Of a DNA stretch of 64,000 nucleotides, positions 21,665 through 33,817 are shown piece after piece; within the stretch, counting starts at the first letter, position 1; every line of letters starts with the position of its first letter. This stretch comes from Plotosus lineatus. Taxonomy: Eukaryota; Chordata; Actinopteri; Siluriformes; Plotosidae. The notes beneath the pieces are model-generated. The model was given only the letters and a program-made list of their open reading frames with translations, was not told where the DNA came from and searched no databases. The translations under genes and the position numbers were made by a program. The stretch covers positions 18,722,782 to 18,786,781 of the forward strand of contig CM045745.1 in assembly GCA_024760905.1 (NCBI GenBank), written 5' to 3'.

Positions 21665-23940
21665 TTATCCAAATCTTCATCTCCTTCCACTTGTTCTGGG
21701 GTCGGGTGATGGAGGCAGCAACCTAAGCAGTGAGATCCAGATGTCCCTATTCCTGGTCACTGCCTCCAGCTCTTCCGGATGAACACCAAGGTGTTCCCAG
21801 ACCGGCTGAGAGATGTAGTCCCTCCAGCATGTTCCAGGTAAAACCCAGGGTCTTTTCCCTGTTGGACATGCCCGAAACACCACACATGGCATTCCAATCA
21901 GATGCACGCTCCACTTCAACTGGCTCCTCTCAATGTGGATGAGCAGCAGTTCTACTATGAGGTGGTCCTGGATGACAGAAATTCCCACCCTATCTCTAAG
22001 GGAGAGCCCTGCCACCCTGCAAAGGAAGCTTATTTCTGCCACTTGTATCTGGGATCTTGTTCTTTTGGTCACTACCCAAAGCTTGTGACCATAGGTGAGG
22101 GTTGGAAAATAGATTGACTTGTAAATTGAGAGCTTTGCCTTCTGGCTCAGCTCACTCTTGTTCATGACAGTCCGGTACAGGCTCCTCTTTACAGCAGAGG
22201 CTGTACTTATCTCCCACTCCATCCTCCCCACAATTGTGAACAAGACCCTAAGATACATAAACTCCTCCACTTAAGTAAGGACAAGACTCTAGACCTGGGG
22301 GTGCATTCCACTATTCCCTGACTGAGAACCATGGCCTCTGACCCGGAGGTGCTGATTCTCATCCTGGCAGCTTCACACCCACAACTTGGTCTGAGCGACA
22401 CTGTCAAAAGTATTCTCTAAATCCACAAAACACGTGGGCAGCCTGTAGAGTGCACAGAGCTGGTCAAAAGTGCTCCCTGATGACCATGTGATGTTGCAGA
22501 GACATGTCAGCAAAGACAACATCCAGAGCCCGGAGATATCTCATCCATGCCTGGAGCCAAACTGCAAAGGAGCTTTTTGACTACCTCAGGTCCAGTGATG
22601 AATGGACCCCCACCAAAACCCCTAGGGTATTCATCCTCCATGGAGGATGTGTTGGTGTTATTGAGGAGGTCCTCAAAGTATTCCTTCCACCTTCTGACAT
22701 CCTCAGTTGAGGTAAGCAGCTCCCTACTTCTACTGTAAACAGTATTTATGGAGAACTGCTTCCCCTTCCTGAGGCATCGGCTGGTGGTCCAGAACCTTTC
22801 CAGGCCTTCACCAAACTCCTTCCAAGCTTGAGATTTTGTGTCAGCATTAGCCTGAGCTGCAGCATGTTTGGTTTGCCAGTAACTTTCTGCTGCCTCAAGA
22901 GTCCAACCAACCAATAAGACCCGATTTGCCTCTTTTTCCAGCTGGACGGCCCAATTATGGTAGGTGTCCACCACTAGAGTCAAGATTCAAGGGTTACTGC
23001 CACAACAGGCACTGATGACCTTCTGCCTACAGTAGAGGGCTTCACCTCAATAATGGAGACACAAAACATGGCCCATTCAGAGTCTATGTGCCCGGTCTCC
23101 TTTGGGACGTGGTTGTAGCTCAGCCAGAGGTGGGAGTTAAAGTTCTCCCTGACAGGAGATTCTTACAAACATTCCCAGGAGACCCGAACTATATGCTTGT
23201 GCCCACCAAGTCTAGAAGGCTGCCACCCTCACGATTGGAGCCAACTCATCACAAGGGGTGATCAGATGACAACTCAGCACCTCTCTTCACTCAACTTCAG
23301 TGACATGACTACAAAGTCGATCATTAAACTATGGCCTAGGATGTCCATGTGCCAAGTAAACTTATGGACACCCTTAAGTTCGAACATGGTGTTTATAACA
23401 GACAAACCATCAAACCATGTCGGGCATAGAAGTACACCAGTGAAACACCATTTGGATTCAGATTAGAGAGGCTTGTACCTAATAATCACACCCTTCCATG
23501 TCATATAATCATTCTCCACATCGGTGTTGAAGTTGCCCAGGAAAACAAGAGAGTCATCAGGGGGAGCATTCACTAACACACCATTTAAAGACTGAAAAGA
23601 CTGAGTACTCTGAACTGTGATTTGGTGTCTAAGGACAAACAACAGTCAAGACCCATCCCCCCACCTGAAGGCAGAGGGAAGCCACCCAACTCACAGTGCA
23701 CCTGACCTCTATAGCCCATCTCACAGGTGGTGGGTATATGGAAGGGTGGACCCATATCTATTCTTTTGTGGTGGGCCTGGTCAGGCTCCAGGAGAAGAAT
23801 CCTGACCACCAGGCGCTCAAGCCCCTATCCCAAGACCTGGCTTGGGGTGGGGTGTGGGGTGTGGGGGCATGGTGACTTACATCTGGGCAAGGGAAACTGT
23901 GTCCTTTTGCCTTTTTGAACCACACAGGTCTTCTGAACTG
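21665..23940 (-). pseudogene. LINE-2 family (APE-type) copy, internally deleted
   Basis: Minus strand, 5' to 3'. A 5' UTR/ORF start shared with the copy at 48660 (YRGQVHCELGGFPLPS). An endonuclease remnant reads VFLGNFNTDVEND. The linker (22507-22983) reads SQAWKEFGEGLERF, LRKGKQFSINTVYS, RRWKEYFEDLLNNTNTSSME and APGMDEI. The reverse transcriptase is collapsed: DQLCALYRL is followed closely by CFVDLENTFDSV, and the catalytic FADD segment is deleted. The C-terminal part (21677-22270) is long and open: MEEFMYLRVLFTI, KLSIYKSIYFPTLTYGHKLW, FLCRVAGLSLRDRVGISVIQ and VVFRACPTGKRPW. Not functional. The clade was not resolved. Confidence 0.75.
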
Positions 23941-23944
23941 CACT

Positions 23945-24443
23945 TAGTTTAGACCTTCACCTATGACCTGTTTGCCTTGGATGACCCGAGATCAGTAGTA
24001 CATGCAAACCAATACACAAATGGAAAGGTTGTGATTCAAGGAGGGGTTTAGCCAAATCACACTTCAATATCATAGGCAGATGCAGGTTAAATGATCAAGC
24101 ATACAGGACATCAAAGAATAGGCAAGCTCACAGTTGAGGATCAGGGAGGCTGAGGTCATACAAAAACAAACAATGTCATAGGTTTGGCAGAGATTAGGTA
24201 TGTTCAGGCAGAAATGGATCATGTTTAAAAAATCTAAACACATATTATGTATCCGCATGCACTAGCAGAATGGCACAATGATGATTTTTTGCATTGTTAT
24301 ACTTAATTTTTTGGTATATACAGGTCTCAAAAAATCTATATCTATTTCTATATCTAAATTCATATATATATTCCAGTACTGAATAATTGTAGATTTGTAG
24401 ATCAATTAAGTACATAACTATTTGCATAATAATAAAAAAGTCA

Positions 24444-24486
<43 letters not shown>

Positions 24487-24850
24487 GGGGGGGTTGGGGG
24501 GAGAACACCAACGTTGGATTTGTGAAACAAGAGAAATGCATTTTCATTATAAAGGTCATGCCTGTATCCCTCTGGCGAAGTGCTTGGAGTTTGGCAATGG
24601 CTGACCTCTTGCTATTAGTGCAGTCATATGGGAGATGATGGAGCAAACACCCATGTAAAGTATTCACAAAAATGTTGATTGTGACAAATAAAACATATAT
24701 TCATAGAATATAGCAGTTTTACCAGCAGAATCATAATGCACTTACTGGAATTATTTGGCATGACTAAAAGGCAATATAGGAAGAGTTTATTTATATTTTT
24801 ACTGCACAAAGCCATGCAATTGTTTTCTGATTTTATTTTCTGTAAACAGA
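23945..24850. other. No gene; (TG)n microsatellite
   Basis: (TG)n at about 24447-24485 followed by a G-rich stretch. Otherwise unassigned. Confidence 0.5.
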
Positions 24851-24856
24851 AAAAAA

Positions 24857-25117
24857 ATGTTGCTGGAAGAATTATTGGACATTAATGAGTTGTTATATAA
24901 TTCCAAAGAGGTGTGTGATGGCGCACTGCTTAAGTTATGCACAAGATTAGACATACGTTTAGAACTGTCCAATCTTACTTGTGATAATGAACATCTGCTG
25001 AAGGACTCAGAAACATTTAGAGAAAATGCAGGGATTTTGTCATCCTTTTTAAATGTTCTATTCCTATTTTCAACAGCTTTATGTATATTTTTTGCATTTT
25101 GTATTGTATTACATTAA
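24857..25117 (+). CDS. Weak candidate exon: tail-anchored-like peptide
   Basis: An 86-codon frame beginning MLLEELLDINELLYNSKEVC, preceded by TTTTATTTTCTGTAAACAG, which looks like a splice acceptor. Residues about 1-55 are leucine- and acid-rich with a helical look. Residues about 60-86 (FLNVLFLFSTALCIFFAFCI) form one hydrophobic segment just before the stop, like a tail anchor. I do not recognise the family. It could be a terminal exon or chance. Confidence 0.2.
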   Translation: MLLEELLDINELLYNSKEVCDGALLKLCTRLDIRLELSNLTCDNEHLLKDSETFRENAGILSSFLNVLFLFSTALCIFFAFCIVLH

Positions 25118-25119
25118 TA

Positions 25120-25589
25120 TATTATTTAAATTATTTGTGCAGATTTGTTTTATTTTTATGTTCCTATTGTTGTAGAAAAATATGGGACCCCAGGAGCCCT
25201 ATAAGGCTCCTCAGATGAGGTTGTAAAACAGTCCATCAAAGAACAGATGAGACCACAGAGACAGAATAGTGTTATATCATTTAAATGATTATTTATTTAT
25301 TTTTAGTTAGCCGTTTCGCTGCGAGAAGAAGGTCCCCTAGATGCTATTGGAACATTGTGAAATTGTCAACTAACATCCCAGGCCCTATTAGGGAACCATA
25401 CAAAAGTAAATTGATGGCTTGTAACATTGTTTCCTGGCACCTTGGGACATATATTTATTGCCAAGCCCAGGCTGAGTTCACTAAATGTGTTCTTCTACAC
25501 CATTAAAAGGAAACCAACTCTGAATATTCATGTTTACCAGACACAGCCGAATATACCATTCTACAAATTATTTTAATATATTTTTGTAG
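25120..25589. other. No feature recognised
   Basis: No convincing exon or repeat. Confidence 0.4.
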
Positions 25590-25912
25590 GGGCAATGGTG
25601 GTCTGGTGGTATGGTGTTGGATCACTGGTCCCAAGGTTGGCGAATCAAGCCCCAGTCTCAACAGGTTGTCACTGTCCAGTGCAGCTAATTAGGTTATCAA
25701 AGGACGGGCCACGTCTCCCAAGGTCTATGGTGGGAGGCATGTAAAAGAACCATTGCTTATTCAAGAGTAGGCTGCATAGCTGTCAGCATGTTTCTGCCTT
25801 GTGATGGCCTGGCGAGCTGTCCAGGGTGTACTCTGATCTTGCCCAGAGTCGGCTGAGATGGGTGCCTGCCTCCCTGTGACCCTAATTGGGATTAATCAAT
25901 TCAGTGAACGGA
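25590..25912 (+). mobile_element. SINE-A, nearly full length, L2-like tail
   Basis: Head GGCAATGGTGGTCTGGTGGT, a degenerate B box (GCGAATCAAGCCCC), body CATGTAAAAGAACCATTGC, tail GAGCTGTCCAGGGTGTACTC to TGGGATTAATCAATTCAG. Confidence 0.85.
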
Positions 25913-26221
25913 TGATTATTTTTGTAAAAGTCAGCTTAATATATGCACACACGTGCAAAAAATACACATTGCCATTGTCAGTAAATTGCTGATAATGTGT
26001 GTCTGGATTTGGGGTCACAAATAGTACATGTAGCATGGGAGTCATGCATCTTATTCAAGGCATTTATCTGGTTTATGCTGTGGTTGTTGTGGATGCTCAT
26101 GGGAGATGGTCCTGCTGTGATCACACAGAGCAAAACAGTGCAAAAAATGGTGTTGACATCCATACAGTAATGGGATCTTATGCAAGTAGATTGCACCTGT
26201 ATTCATGTACAATTTATCATG

Positions 26222-27019
26222 CAGGGGGAAAACTACTCTACTTATGAAAACCTCTGAATACGAAAAATCTAGGTTACGTAAAACAAATTTCCTAAATTTT
26301 TGCCCTCTGTATACGAAACAACCTCTTTTTACGAAAAGCTCAAAAGTGCCATTCAAAAATTCAAACAATGCGCGAGTTGCTCTCTCATTGGCTGTCTCCC
26401 AACATCCCGCCCCGCTGGTCTCCCATTGGCCAGGAGGGAGATGAACTGTACCCATACTTCCTGTACCCATACTTCCTGTACCCATACTTCCTGTTTGTCA
26501 AACGCGTGAAGGAGAGTTGAACAGGACTGTTGGCTCGTGAGTTTTATTGAGAGTGATCATTGCAGCGTTATATTTTGTTATCCATCATGAACCCCAAGAA
26601 AGTGATTCCCGGTGACACTGAAAAGAAGCGGGCTCCGTTATCAATCAAAGTGAAGCAGGAGATAAAAAAAAAAAAAAAAAATACGAAAGTGGGATGCGGT
26701 TGAGCAAAATCGCAAAGGAGTATAGCCGAAACCCCTCTACTATTGAACCCCCGGACAATATTCCCCTGGACTTTAAAGCATCGCATGGGTGTTTCGAGAG
26801 ATTTAAAAAAAAAAAGGTAAATACTTTTCTTTTACTTTTAACACATATTTCATACAAAATTGGTGTAATTTTATAATTTTTAAAGGGTTTATGGGGTAGT
26901 CTTGGGAGCCTTTGAACGAATCACGCGTTTTACAATTAAAATGCACCTCTACTTACGAAAACTCCAGGTTATGAAAAAGGCTCTAGAACAGATTCATTTC
27001 GTAAGTAGAGGGCCGACTG
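26222..27019 (+). mobile_element. Tigger-like element, non-autonomous, both ends present
   Basis: The 3' end GTAGAGGGCCGACTG is followed by TA. The 5' end is damaged (CAGGGGGAAAACTACTCTAC instead of CAGTCGGCCCTCTAC). The 5' UTR includes three tandem copies of CCCATACTTCCTGTA (about 26450-26490) where the sister copies have fewer. A short transposase N-terminus starts at 26587 (separate entry). The rest of the transposase is deleted. Confidence 0.8.
26587..26816 (+). pseudogene. Tigger transposase N-terminus, decayed
   Basis: Begins MNPKKVIPGDTEKKRAPLSI, the psq HTH start. A 17-base A run near 26664-26681 disrupts the frame, and the sequence jumps from the end of this HTH to DFKASHGCFERFKKK, the end of the CENP-B-type HTH. 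Same family as 58640-59021 but with a shorter retained middle. Confidence 0.7.
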
Positions 27020-27046
27020 TATTATAAAAATGTCATATATATGTGA

Positions 27047-27101
27047 AAATACTGTACTGTAGTAGAAAATATTACATTTACATTTAACTTTTGTCCTGTA
27101 A

Positions 27102-27179
<78 letters not shown>

Positions 27180-27228
27180 TTACAGGACAAAAGTTAAATG
27201 TAATATTTTCTACTATAGTACAGTATTT
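27047..27228. repeat. 182-bp palindrome with a (TA)n core
   Basis: The left arm AAATACTGTACTGTAGTAG ... CTTTTGTCCTGTAAAGA is inverted at the right (TCTTTACAGGACAAAAG ... AGTACAGTATTT). One 6-bp ACATTT duplication is seen only in the left arm. The core 27105-27177 is (TA)n and also self-complementary. It begins 28 bp beyond the end of the Tigger element. Confidence 0.85.
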
Positions 27229-28440
27229 GTGCATAAGTAAAGCTCTGAAATAAGGGTAATGATTAAACAACTGTGATGTAGTAAACACAGTAATGCAGAT
27301 GCAACTAGCACAGTATTGCCTATGTCTGTGGGCATGAAAAACAGTAAAAACAGGTGTGTTTTAATTACATATTGAGCTTGGATTTAGGGTGCATAGGACT
27401 TCCACATCATTGACAAAGTGCTGATGAAGATTTTTACCCTAACCTTTAATGCGCCCAATATATTTTACATTTGTGCTGAAGCAAGTGTCCCAGGTAAATT
27501 TATGGGAGCAGAAGAAAAATGTTTATATGCAAATTAGGGAGAGGAAAATTACTGTAGAGCTACTCAGCTAAGAGGTGTGCAGAGAACACTAAAGGTGTGT
27601 GCAGATGTCTTTAAATATCCTGTATGTGTGTGTGTGTGTGTTCCTGTGCATGTGATAAACAGTACAGTTCTCTGCAGTAAATGATTACAGTGAGCACCAT
27701 GAAAGATAGACAAATGAATTATAGGTTTTGAAATACATGTTCCAATACGCAGGAATTACAGGAACCATGGGAGCATAATTAGATTGTTGATACTTTGCAA
27801 CTGTACCATGCCGGATATCCACGACACTACTGTTGTGTAGAGAGAAAATGTTGGTGCAGAGTGAGCACTAAAACGAAGCATTAGGCTTACAGGCCTATAA
27901 ATAAACATTTTAAAAACCTCAGAGCCTTCCTCACTAAAGTATCCTCACAGGTCAGGCTGTTCCTGGATTGTTATCAGTTTTTATATCCTGCTCAGAGCAG
28001 TCATATGCGAGTTCTTGAAGCCCTGCCTAGCTGTGGTTCCTCAGAAAGAACATGTTGTTTTTTGCATGATCCAAACTTACGCCAGATGCCAAGGTTGTGC
28101 TGAAGGCGTCCTCATCCTTGGAGAAATATCACAGCAGATGGCCAGAGCCTGAGTCTTGAGATATATATCTATAGAGAAAAAAGAGAGGAAATTAGGAGAA
28201 AACAGTTGTTCTCTATGGGTTCCATAAGGACAGACTCAATTGGTCCTGACTCTAAACTTTGACTTAAAGAAATAAAGTGAAAATATTCTAAAGTATGTAA
28301 TTTGTTTTCCGTGAAATAAAATTTTGTGTTTGGCCTTTTGCAATGTGCCACACACAAACCGTGCCAGTATTTAATTTGGTCATTGGACCACAATAACATT
28401 ATTACATAATAACTTTAGTTATCATGTGTTGGCAGGATCA
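27229..28440. other. No gene or repeat recognised
   Basis: Unique-looking; short TG tract near 27625. No supportable exon. Confidence 0.45.
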
Positions 28441-28756
28441 TTCACTCACCCGTTTAACCACTTAAACTTTTCAGAGTTGCTATCTCAGTCAACATTATGT
28501 GAAGACAGGGGACACTCTGAACAGCTTGTCCGACCATTGCAGGGTAAACAGATACACCCAAATTCCAACACTCACCTAGCCAATTAGCCTAATGCACATG
28601 TCTTTTGACTGCATACAGGATTACATGGAGAAAATACATGCATGCAAGAGAAGAACATGCAAGTTTCACATAGAAACGCCCCTCGCTGAGCCTGTGATTC
28701 AAACCCAGGACCGTCTTGCTATGAAGACGACAATCTATCCACTACACCATCAATTC
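28441..28756 (-). mobile_element. SINE-B, old copy
   Basis: Plus-strand reading: ACAGCTTGTCCGACCATTGC (tail), CTAGCCAATTAGCCTAATGCACATGTC (body), CCTGTGATTCAAACCCAGGA (complement of the B box) and CAATCTATCCACTACACCAT (complement of the A box). Confidence 0.7.
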
Positions 28757-28769
28757 TGATAATTTTGAT

Positions 28770-29480
28770 AACCTGTAGGTGCACATCCTACACTGGTTTA
28801 AGCAAACATGATACTTATTTGGATGCACAACATGGGCATCGTATATTAAAAATATTTTGTTTAGACTTGGGTTTGGCTTCACTTGGGTATCACAGGATAT
28901 TGGTGATGTTGATATTTTTATTTCAGTTTTTAAGCAGAGGTTATCTGATAATCTCTTCCAAAATTGGCATTCATCATTACAAAACACATCCAAGCCCTCT
29001 AGTTATTTACTGTTCAAGTCCCTTCTAAATGTTGAAACATACATTAACTCAGATATAGCACCTTATTTGAGAATCTATTTAGCAAATTTTTGATGTGGTA
29101 CTTTCAAACTTTGCATTGAGACCGGTAGATATAAAAATGCTCCTTATAATTTAAGATTTTGTCCTTTATGTGAAGAAAAACAATATCTATGAACTTGAAG
29201 ATGGAATCCATGTAATAATTTATTGCAAAGGCTACACGGGTATAAGAAATACATTATTAAGTAAATATTTGAAGTCCCCCTTATCACAACACAGTTTTAT
29301 TAATATTATGTCATCAACTGATATTAATGCAATCCGTAACCTGTGCTTATTTCTTATCCATGTGAAGAAAATCAGAAATTCAACTGGTCTACAACAATAG
29401 TTCATGCTTTAATTTATTCATTTTGTCTGTATTTTGGGCTAATAGCCTTTTATTGAATAAAATGTCTGTATGTCTGTCTG
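28770..29480 (+). pseudogene. Non-LTR retrotransposon C-terminal region
   Basis: Frames joined by shifts read FTWVSQDIGDVDIFISVFKQ, NVETYINSDIAPYLRIYLAN, ETGRYKNAPYNLRFCPLCEE, DGIHVIIYCKGYTGIRNTLL and NAIRNLCLFLIHVKKIRN. The CPLC ... H ... C arrangement is the C-terminal zinc-knuckle seen after the reverse transcriptase in several LINE groups. The 3' UTR ends AATAAAATGTCTGTATGTCTG, a TCTG-type tail. The reverse transcriptase is absent; clade uncertain. Confidence 0.55.
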
Positions 29481-30152
29481 ATACTTATTTGTATAGGCAA
29501 TAGGTACAAATAAAAATAACAAAAAAAAAAAACATGTAACATCAAGTGAGCTGTCTATTCCTGTATTTTAAGATTACGAAGACAGCAGTGACAAATTGTT
29601 GAGTCTTCAATAAAGAGTGGACACTCCCTGATTTACCCCCAAAGGATTATGGATGGATGATGATGATGTAAATGAGACGTCATGCAAGGAATGTTTCCAC
29701 TCATTGAGCCAACAGGAACACAGCAGCACCTGCAATCTGTATGCTTTTTACTTAGACTCTTCTTGTCCTTGTCATTGAAAGCTGAATCCAAACTGTTCCT
29801 GCAGAGTATATTTGTAAAACAGCAGTGAGTTTAAAAATCTGCTGCTCTCTGTGCTACTAGTATTCACCATCTTCAAATTGAGAGTACAATATTTGAGGTT
29901 CTCTACTCGAATACATATTTGCATAGAGTGCTGACTGGCTTGAGGGAAATTCTAAAAGGCTCCCATCACTTTGAATGCACCGATCAGTGCTTTGTATGAG
30001 CTGGAAAACAAAGAGAACATTCGAATATCATTTTCTCAGCATCACAGTGGTGAGTGCTGGAAAAAAGAGAGAAGGAGGAGGGAAAGAAACCAACATCTCT
30101 CCAAAGAATCAAAAATTTGTAATTATACAAAAAACCAGCAGGTATATCATAA
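29481..30152. other. No gene recognised
   Basis: No supportable coding or repeat structure apart from an A run at about 29519-29532. Confidence 0.45.
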
Positions 30153-30154
30153 TA

Positions 30155-30432
30155 CAGTCGGCCCTCTACTTACGGAATTAATCCGTTCCAGCGCCTTTTT
30201 CGTAACGCAGGAGTCTTGTAAGTAGGGGGCATATTTTACATGTAAAAATGCCTGATTCATTCCAAGACTACCCCATAACCCTTTAAAAATGATAAAACTA
30301 CACCGATTTTGTATGAAATATGTGTTAAAAGTAAAAGAAAATTATTTATCAAACCACTTAAACATGTTATTAACATATTAAACAATTTTATTAACATATT
30401 TATTTATTAAACCATTATTAAACATTTTTTAT

Positions 30433-30487
<55 letters not shown>

Positions 30488-30502
30488 CCTGTCTCTCTCT
30501 CG

Positions 30503-30571
<69 letters not shown>

Positions 30572-31345
30572 TACAGTACGCATTGAATGCCCACAATCAG
30601 GGCGCTGGAGCATTTTAAGAAGTGGAATTCAAAGTGCATTCCCTGCTTGATAGATCGGAGGTCCAAACTCAACTTTAACTTGATTCCTTATGCGCCACAT
30701 TTATTGAACATTTACTGAATTATACAACTTAAAAAAAGAAACTAAAAATTAAAGAGTTAAGCATCCTTACAGCTGACGGAACAATTCTATTTAAATGTTT
30801 AAATGGATGGGATGTTGTATTTAAAGTGGAACTACAGTACCTGTTTGAAAGATCAGAGGTCCTCATTCAATATGAACTTGCTTCCTTGCGAGATTGGAAG
30901 TCTTCTTGTCCACTCTATTGTGCCGAAATAATCGCCTCCTTCACTGCATTTCCACTTTAAGGTCTCCTTCTGGTTCAATATCGTCCTGATTGTAGAGGGG
31001 TTTCAGCGATGACGAAATACAACGCTACATGATCAATCGTAAAAAAAAAAGCCAATAGTCAACTCTCCTTCACGCGTGTGACAAACAGGAAGTATGGGTG
31101 CAGGAAGTTCAGCTGCGCCATTCCTCCTAGCCAATGGGAGGCCAGCGGGGCGGGATGTTGGGAGACAGCCAATGAGAGAACAACTCACGCATAGTGAGAA
31201 AGTTTGATTGGCGTGTTTGAATTTTGAATGGCACATTTTGTAAGAGGAGGTTGTTTTCGTATCCCGTGGATGAAAACTTCGGAAAATGTTTTTCGTAACC
31301 CGGAATTTTCGTACCCAGGCGGCTTCGTAAGTAGGGGGCCGACTG
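30155..31345 (-). mobile_element. Tigger-like element, complete ends, TA duplication
   Basis: The left end CAGTCGGCCCTCTACTTACG and the right end GTAGGGGGCCGACTG are inverted repeats flanked by TA (30153-30154 and 31346-31347). Minus strand 5' UTR at the right. The HTH coding region is reduced to short scraps: CGAAATAATCGCCTCCTTCA and ATTGTAGAGGGGTTTCAGCG match 58398-59326. A CA/GA microsatellite (30436-30571) and unrelated-looking DNA (30600-30880) sit in the middle. No protein can be made. Confidence 0.85.
30436..30571. repeat. (CA)n-(TC)n-(CA)n microsatellite inside the Tigger element
   Basis: Two CA tracts separated by AAAACCTGTCTCTCTCTCGC and TC repeats. It lies in the 3' UTR side of the element, where sister copies have A/T-rich ATTAACAT motifs. 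Confidence 0.95.
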
Positions 31346-31347
31346 TA

Positions 31348-32002
31348 GTGCTGTTCATATGAGCATAGTGCACGATAAGGGGTATACCAAACATACCATG
31401 CACTACTGCATGCATAATGTATATGTGAGCCATTCCAAGGAAAGTAGGCTCTTGGGTCCAAAAATGAAAAATTTGATTTTTTTTTTTTTCACAGTCAGAT
31501 AGAGGAGCCCCAAAGCTGCAAAATGTAGCAAAAAGTTTGTCAATACCTTGAGAACTGACCGAGGTGTGCCATTTCTTGTGTCAGCATTCAACTAAAAATT
31601 TCAAAAGACATTCTTAAGAAAAATGAGCACAAAGATTGCACATCTTCCAAGATCATTAGTCCTTAGCAACCAAACATTTTTATGCACTTCAGCCATATAA
31701 GCTTTGAGAAAACATGTCTAGGAAGAGTTTTAGGAAGAGATGATAAGAGAAATCATCCTCATTTTAATCCAACACGCCCTTTTCCTTTTTAAACCCATGT
31801 CACCGTGGTAAGCCCCAGAAATTAACAAAAATCGACTATTTTTCTTCATTTCTGTTTATTCCAATAAGATCAGTATGTATCTTTTTGACCATTATATAAA
31901 AGGTTCAAATGCCTTCAAATGATACTGATTGAAAAAAAAAACACTGTGAAGTTCAAACAATCAAACTGAAACGAAGAAAATTATATATACACACATATAT
32001 AT
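31348..32002. other. No gene recognised
   Basis: AT-rich sequence with T and A runs; no identifiable family. Confidence 0.4.
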
Positions 32003-32004
32003 TA

Positions 32005-33557
32005 GTCCTTCTCAAAAAAAAATAGCATATTGTATAAAGTTCATTATTTTCTGTAATGTACTGATAAAAATTAAACTTTCATATATTTTAGATTCGTTGC
32101 ACACCAACTGAAATATTTCAGGTCTTTTATTGTTTTAATACTGATGATTTTGGCATACAGCTCATGAAAACCCAAAATTCCTATCTCAAAAAATTAGCAT
32201 ATATTATCCGACCAATTAAAAAAAAAAGTGTTTTTAATACAAAAAACGTCAACCTTCAAATAATTATGTTCAGTTATGCACTCAATACTTGGTCGGGAAT
32301 CCTTTTGCAGAAATGACTGCTTCAATGCGGCGTGGCATGGAGGCAATCAGCCTGTGGCACTGCTGAGGTGTTATGGAGGCCCAGGATGCTTCGATAGCGG
32401 CCTTAAGCTCATCCACAGTGTTGGGTCTGGTGTCTCTCAACTTTCTCTTCACAATATCCCACAGATTCTCTATGGGCTTCAGGTCAGGAGAGTTGGCAGG
32501 CCAATTGAGCACAGTAATACCATGGTCAGTAAACCATTTCGCAGTGGTTTTGGCACTGTGAGCAGGTGCCAGGTCGTGCTGAAAAATGAAATCTTCATCT
32601 CCATAAAGCTTTTCAGCAGATGGAAGCATGGAGTGCTCCAAAATCTCCTGATAGCGAGCTGCATTGACCCCACCCTTGTTAAAACACAGTGGACCAACAC
32701 CAGCAGCTGACATGGCACCTCAGACCATCACTGACTGTGGGTACTTGACACTGGACTTCAGGCATTTTTGCATTTCCTTCTCACCAGTCTTCCTCCAGAC
32801 TCTGGCACCTTGAGTTCCGAATGACATGCAAAATTTGCTTTCATCCGAAAAAAGTACTTTGGACCACTGAGCAACAGTCCAGTGCTGCTTCTCTGTAGCC
32901 CAGGTCAGGCGCTTCTGCCGCTGTTTCTGGTTCAAAAGTGGCTTGACCTGGGGAATGCGGCACCTGTAGCCCAGTCCACTGCTTCCACAGGTCCCACAAG
33001 GTCTGGAATTGGCCCTTCTCCACAATCTTCCTCAGAGTCCGGTCACCTCTTCTGGTTGTGCAGCATTTTCTGCCACACTTTTTCCTTCCCACAGACGTCC
33101 CACTGAGGTGGCTTGATACAGCACTCTGGGAACAGCCTATTCGCTCAGAGATTTCTTTCTGTGTCTTACCCTCTTGCTTGAGGGTGTCAATGATGGCCTT
33201 CTGGACAGCAGTCAGGTCGGCAGTCTTACCCATGATTGCGGTTTTGAGTAATGAACCAGGCTGGGAGTTTTTAAAAGCCTCAGGAATCTTCTGCAGGTGT
33301 TTAGAGTTAATTGGTTGATTCAGATGATTAGCTTAATAGCTCGTTTAGACTACCTGAACATGATATGCTAATTTTTTGAGATAGGAATTTTGGGTTTTCA
33401 TGAGCTGTATGCCAAAATCATCAGCATTAAAACAATAAAAGACCTGAAATATTTCAGTTAGGGGTGCAATGAATCTAAAATATATGAAAGTTAAATTTTT
33501 ATCAGTACATTACAGAAAATAATGAACTTTATCACAATATGCTAATTTTTTGAGGAC
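32005..33557 (-). mobile_element. Full-length Tc1-like transposon with ~205-bp inverted repeats
   Basis: The ends (GTCCTTCTCAAAAAA and its complement) are flanked by TA at 32003-32004 and 33558-33559. Long inverted repeats of about 205 bp run to about 32208 and from about 33360, with AAATTAGCATAT-type motifs at both the outer and inner edges, the inverted/direct-repeat layout of many fish Tc1 elements. It sits in a TA-rich microsatellite. The transposase gene occupies most of the interior. Confidence 0.9.
32282..33233 (-). pseudogene. Tc1-like transposase, few lesions
   Basis: Start MGKTADLTAVQKAIIDTLKQ, then the first HTH (KTQKEISERIGCSQSAVSSH) and the GRKKCGRK linker. A deletion of about 55 bp with a frame change (near 32955-32965) removes the end of the second HTH before GYRCRIPQVKPLLNQ. 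Catalytic motifs are intact: VLFSDESKF (first Asp), FQHDLAPAHSA (second Asp) and NSPDLKPIENLW (Glu after 34 residues), giving DD34E. One in-frame TGA replaces the Trp of VMVWGAMS (near 32717). The C-terminus SMPRRIEAVISAKGFPTKY is complete. Dead, but young compared with the other Tc1 copies here. Confidence 0.9.
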
Positions 33558-33559
33558 TA

Positions 33560-33604
<45 letters not shown>

Positions 33605-33781
33605 CTATATAACAAAACTCTCTGATCTCTTTATACAAGTAAGCTTCATCAATTCTGCGCTCAGCATTATCATCTTCATCTATATCCTGCTCAGCAGATA
33701 AAATCTTCTTCACAAACACCAGTCATCACACTTTTATTAACAGATTCCTCTTCTTCATCAACATCAAAATCAAAATCTTCG

Positions 33782-33817
<36 letters not shown>

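Noticed and set aside
23585..23918. Overlapping plus and minus frames as a host exon
   Set aside because: The minus strand matches the LINE-2 5' region also present at 48700-49140.
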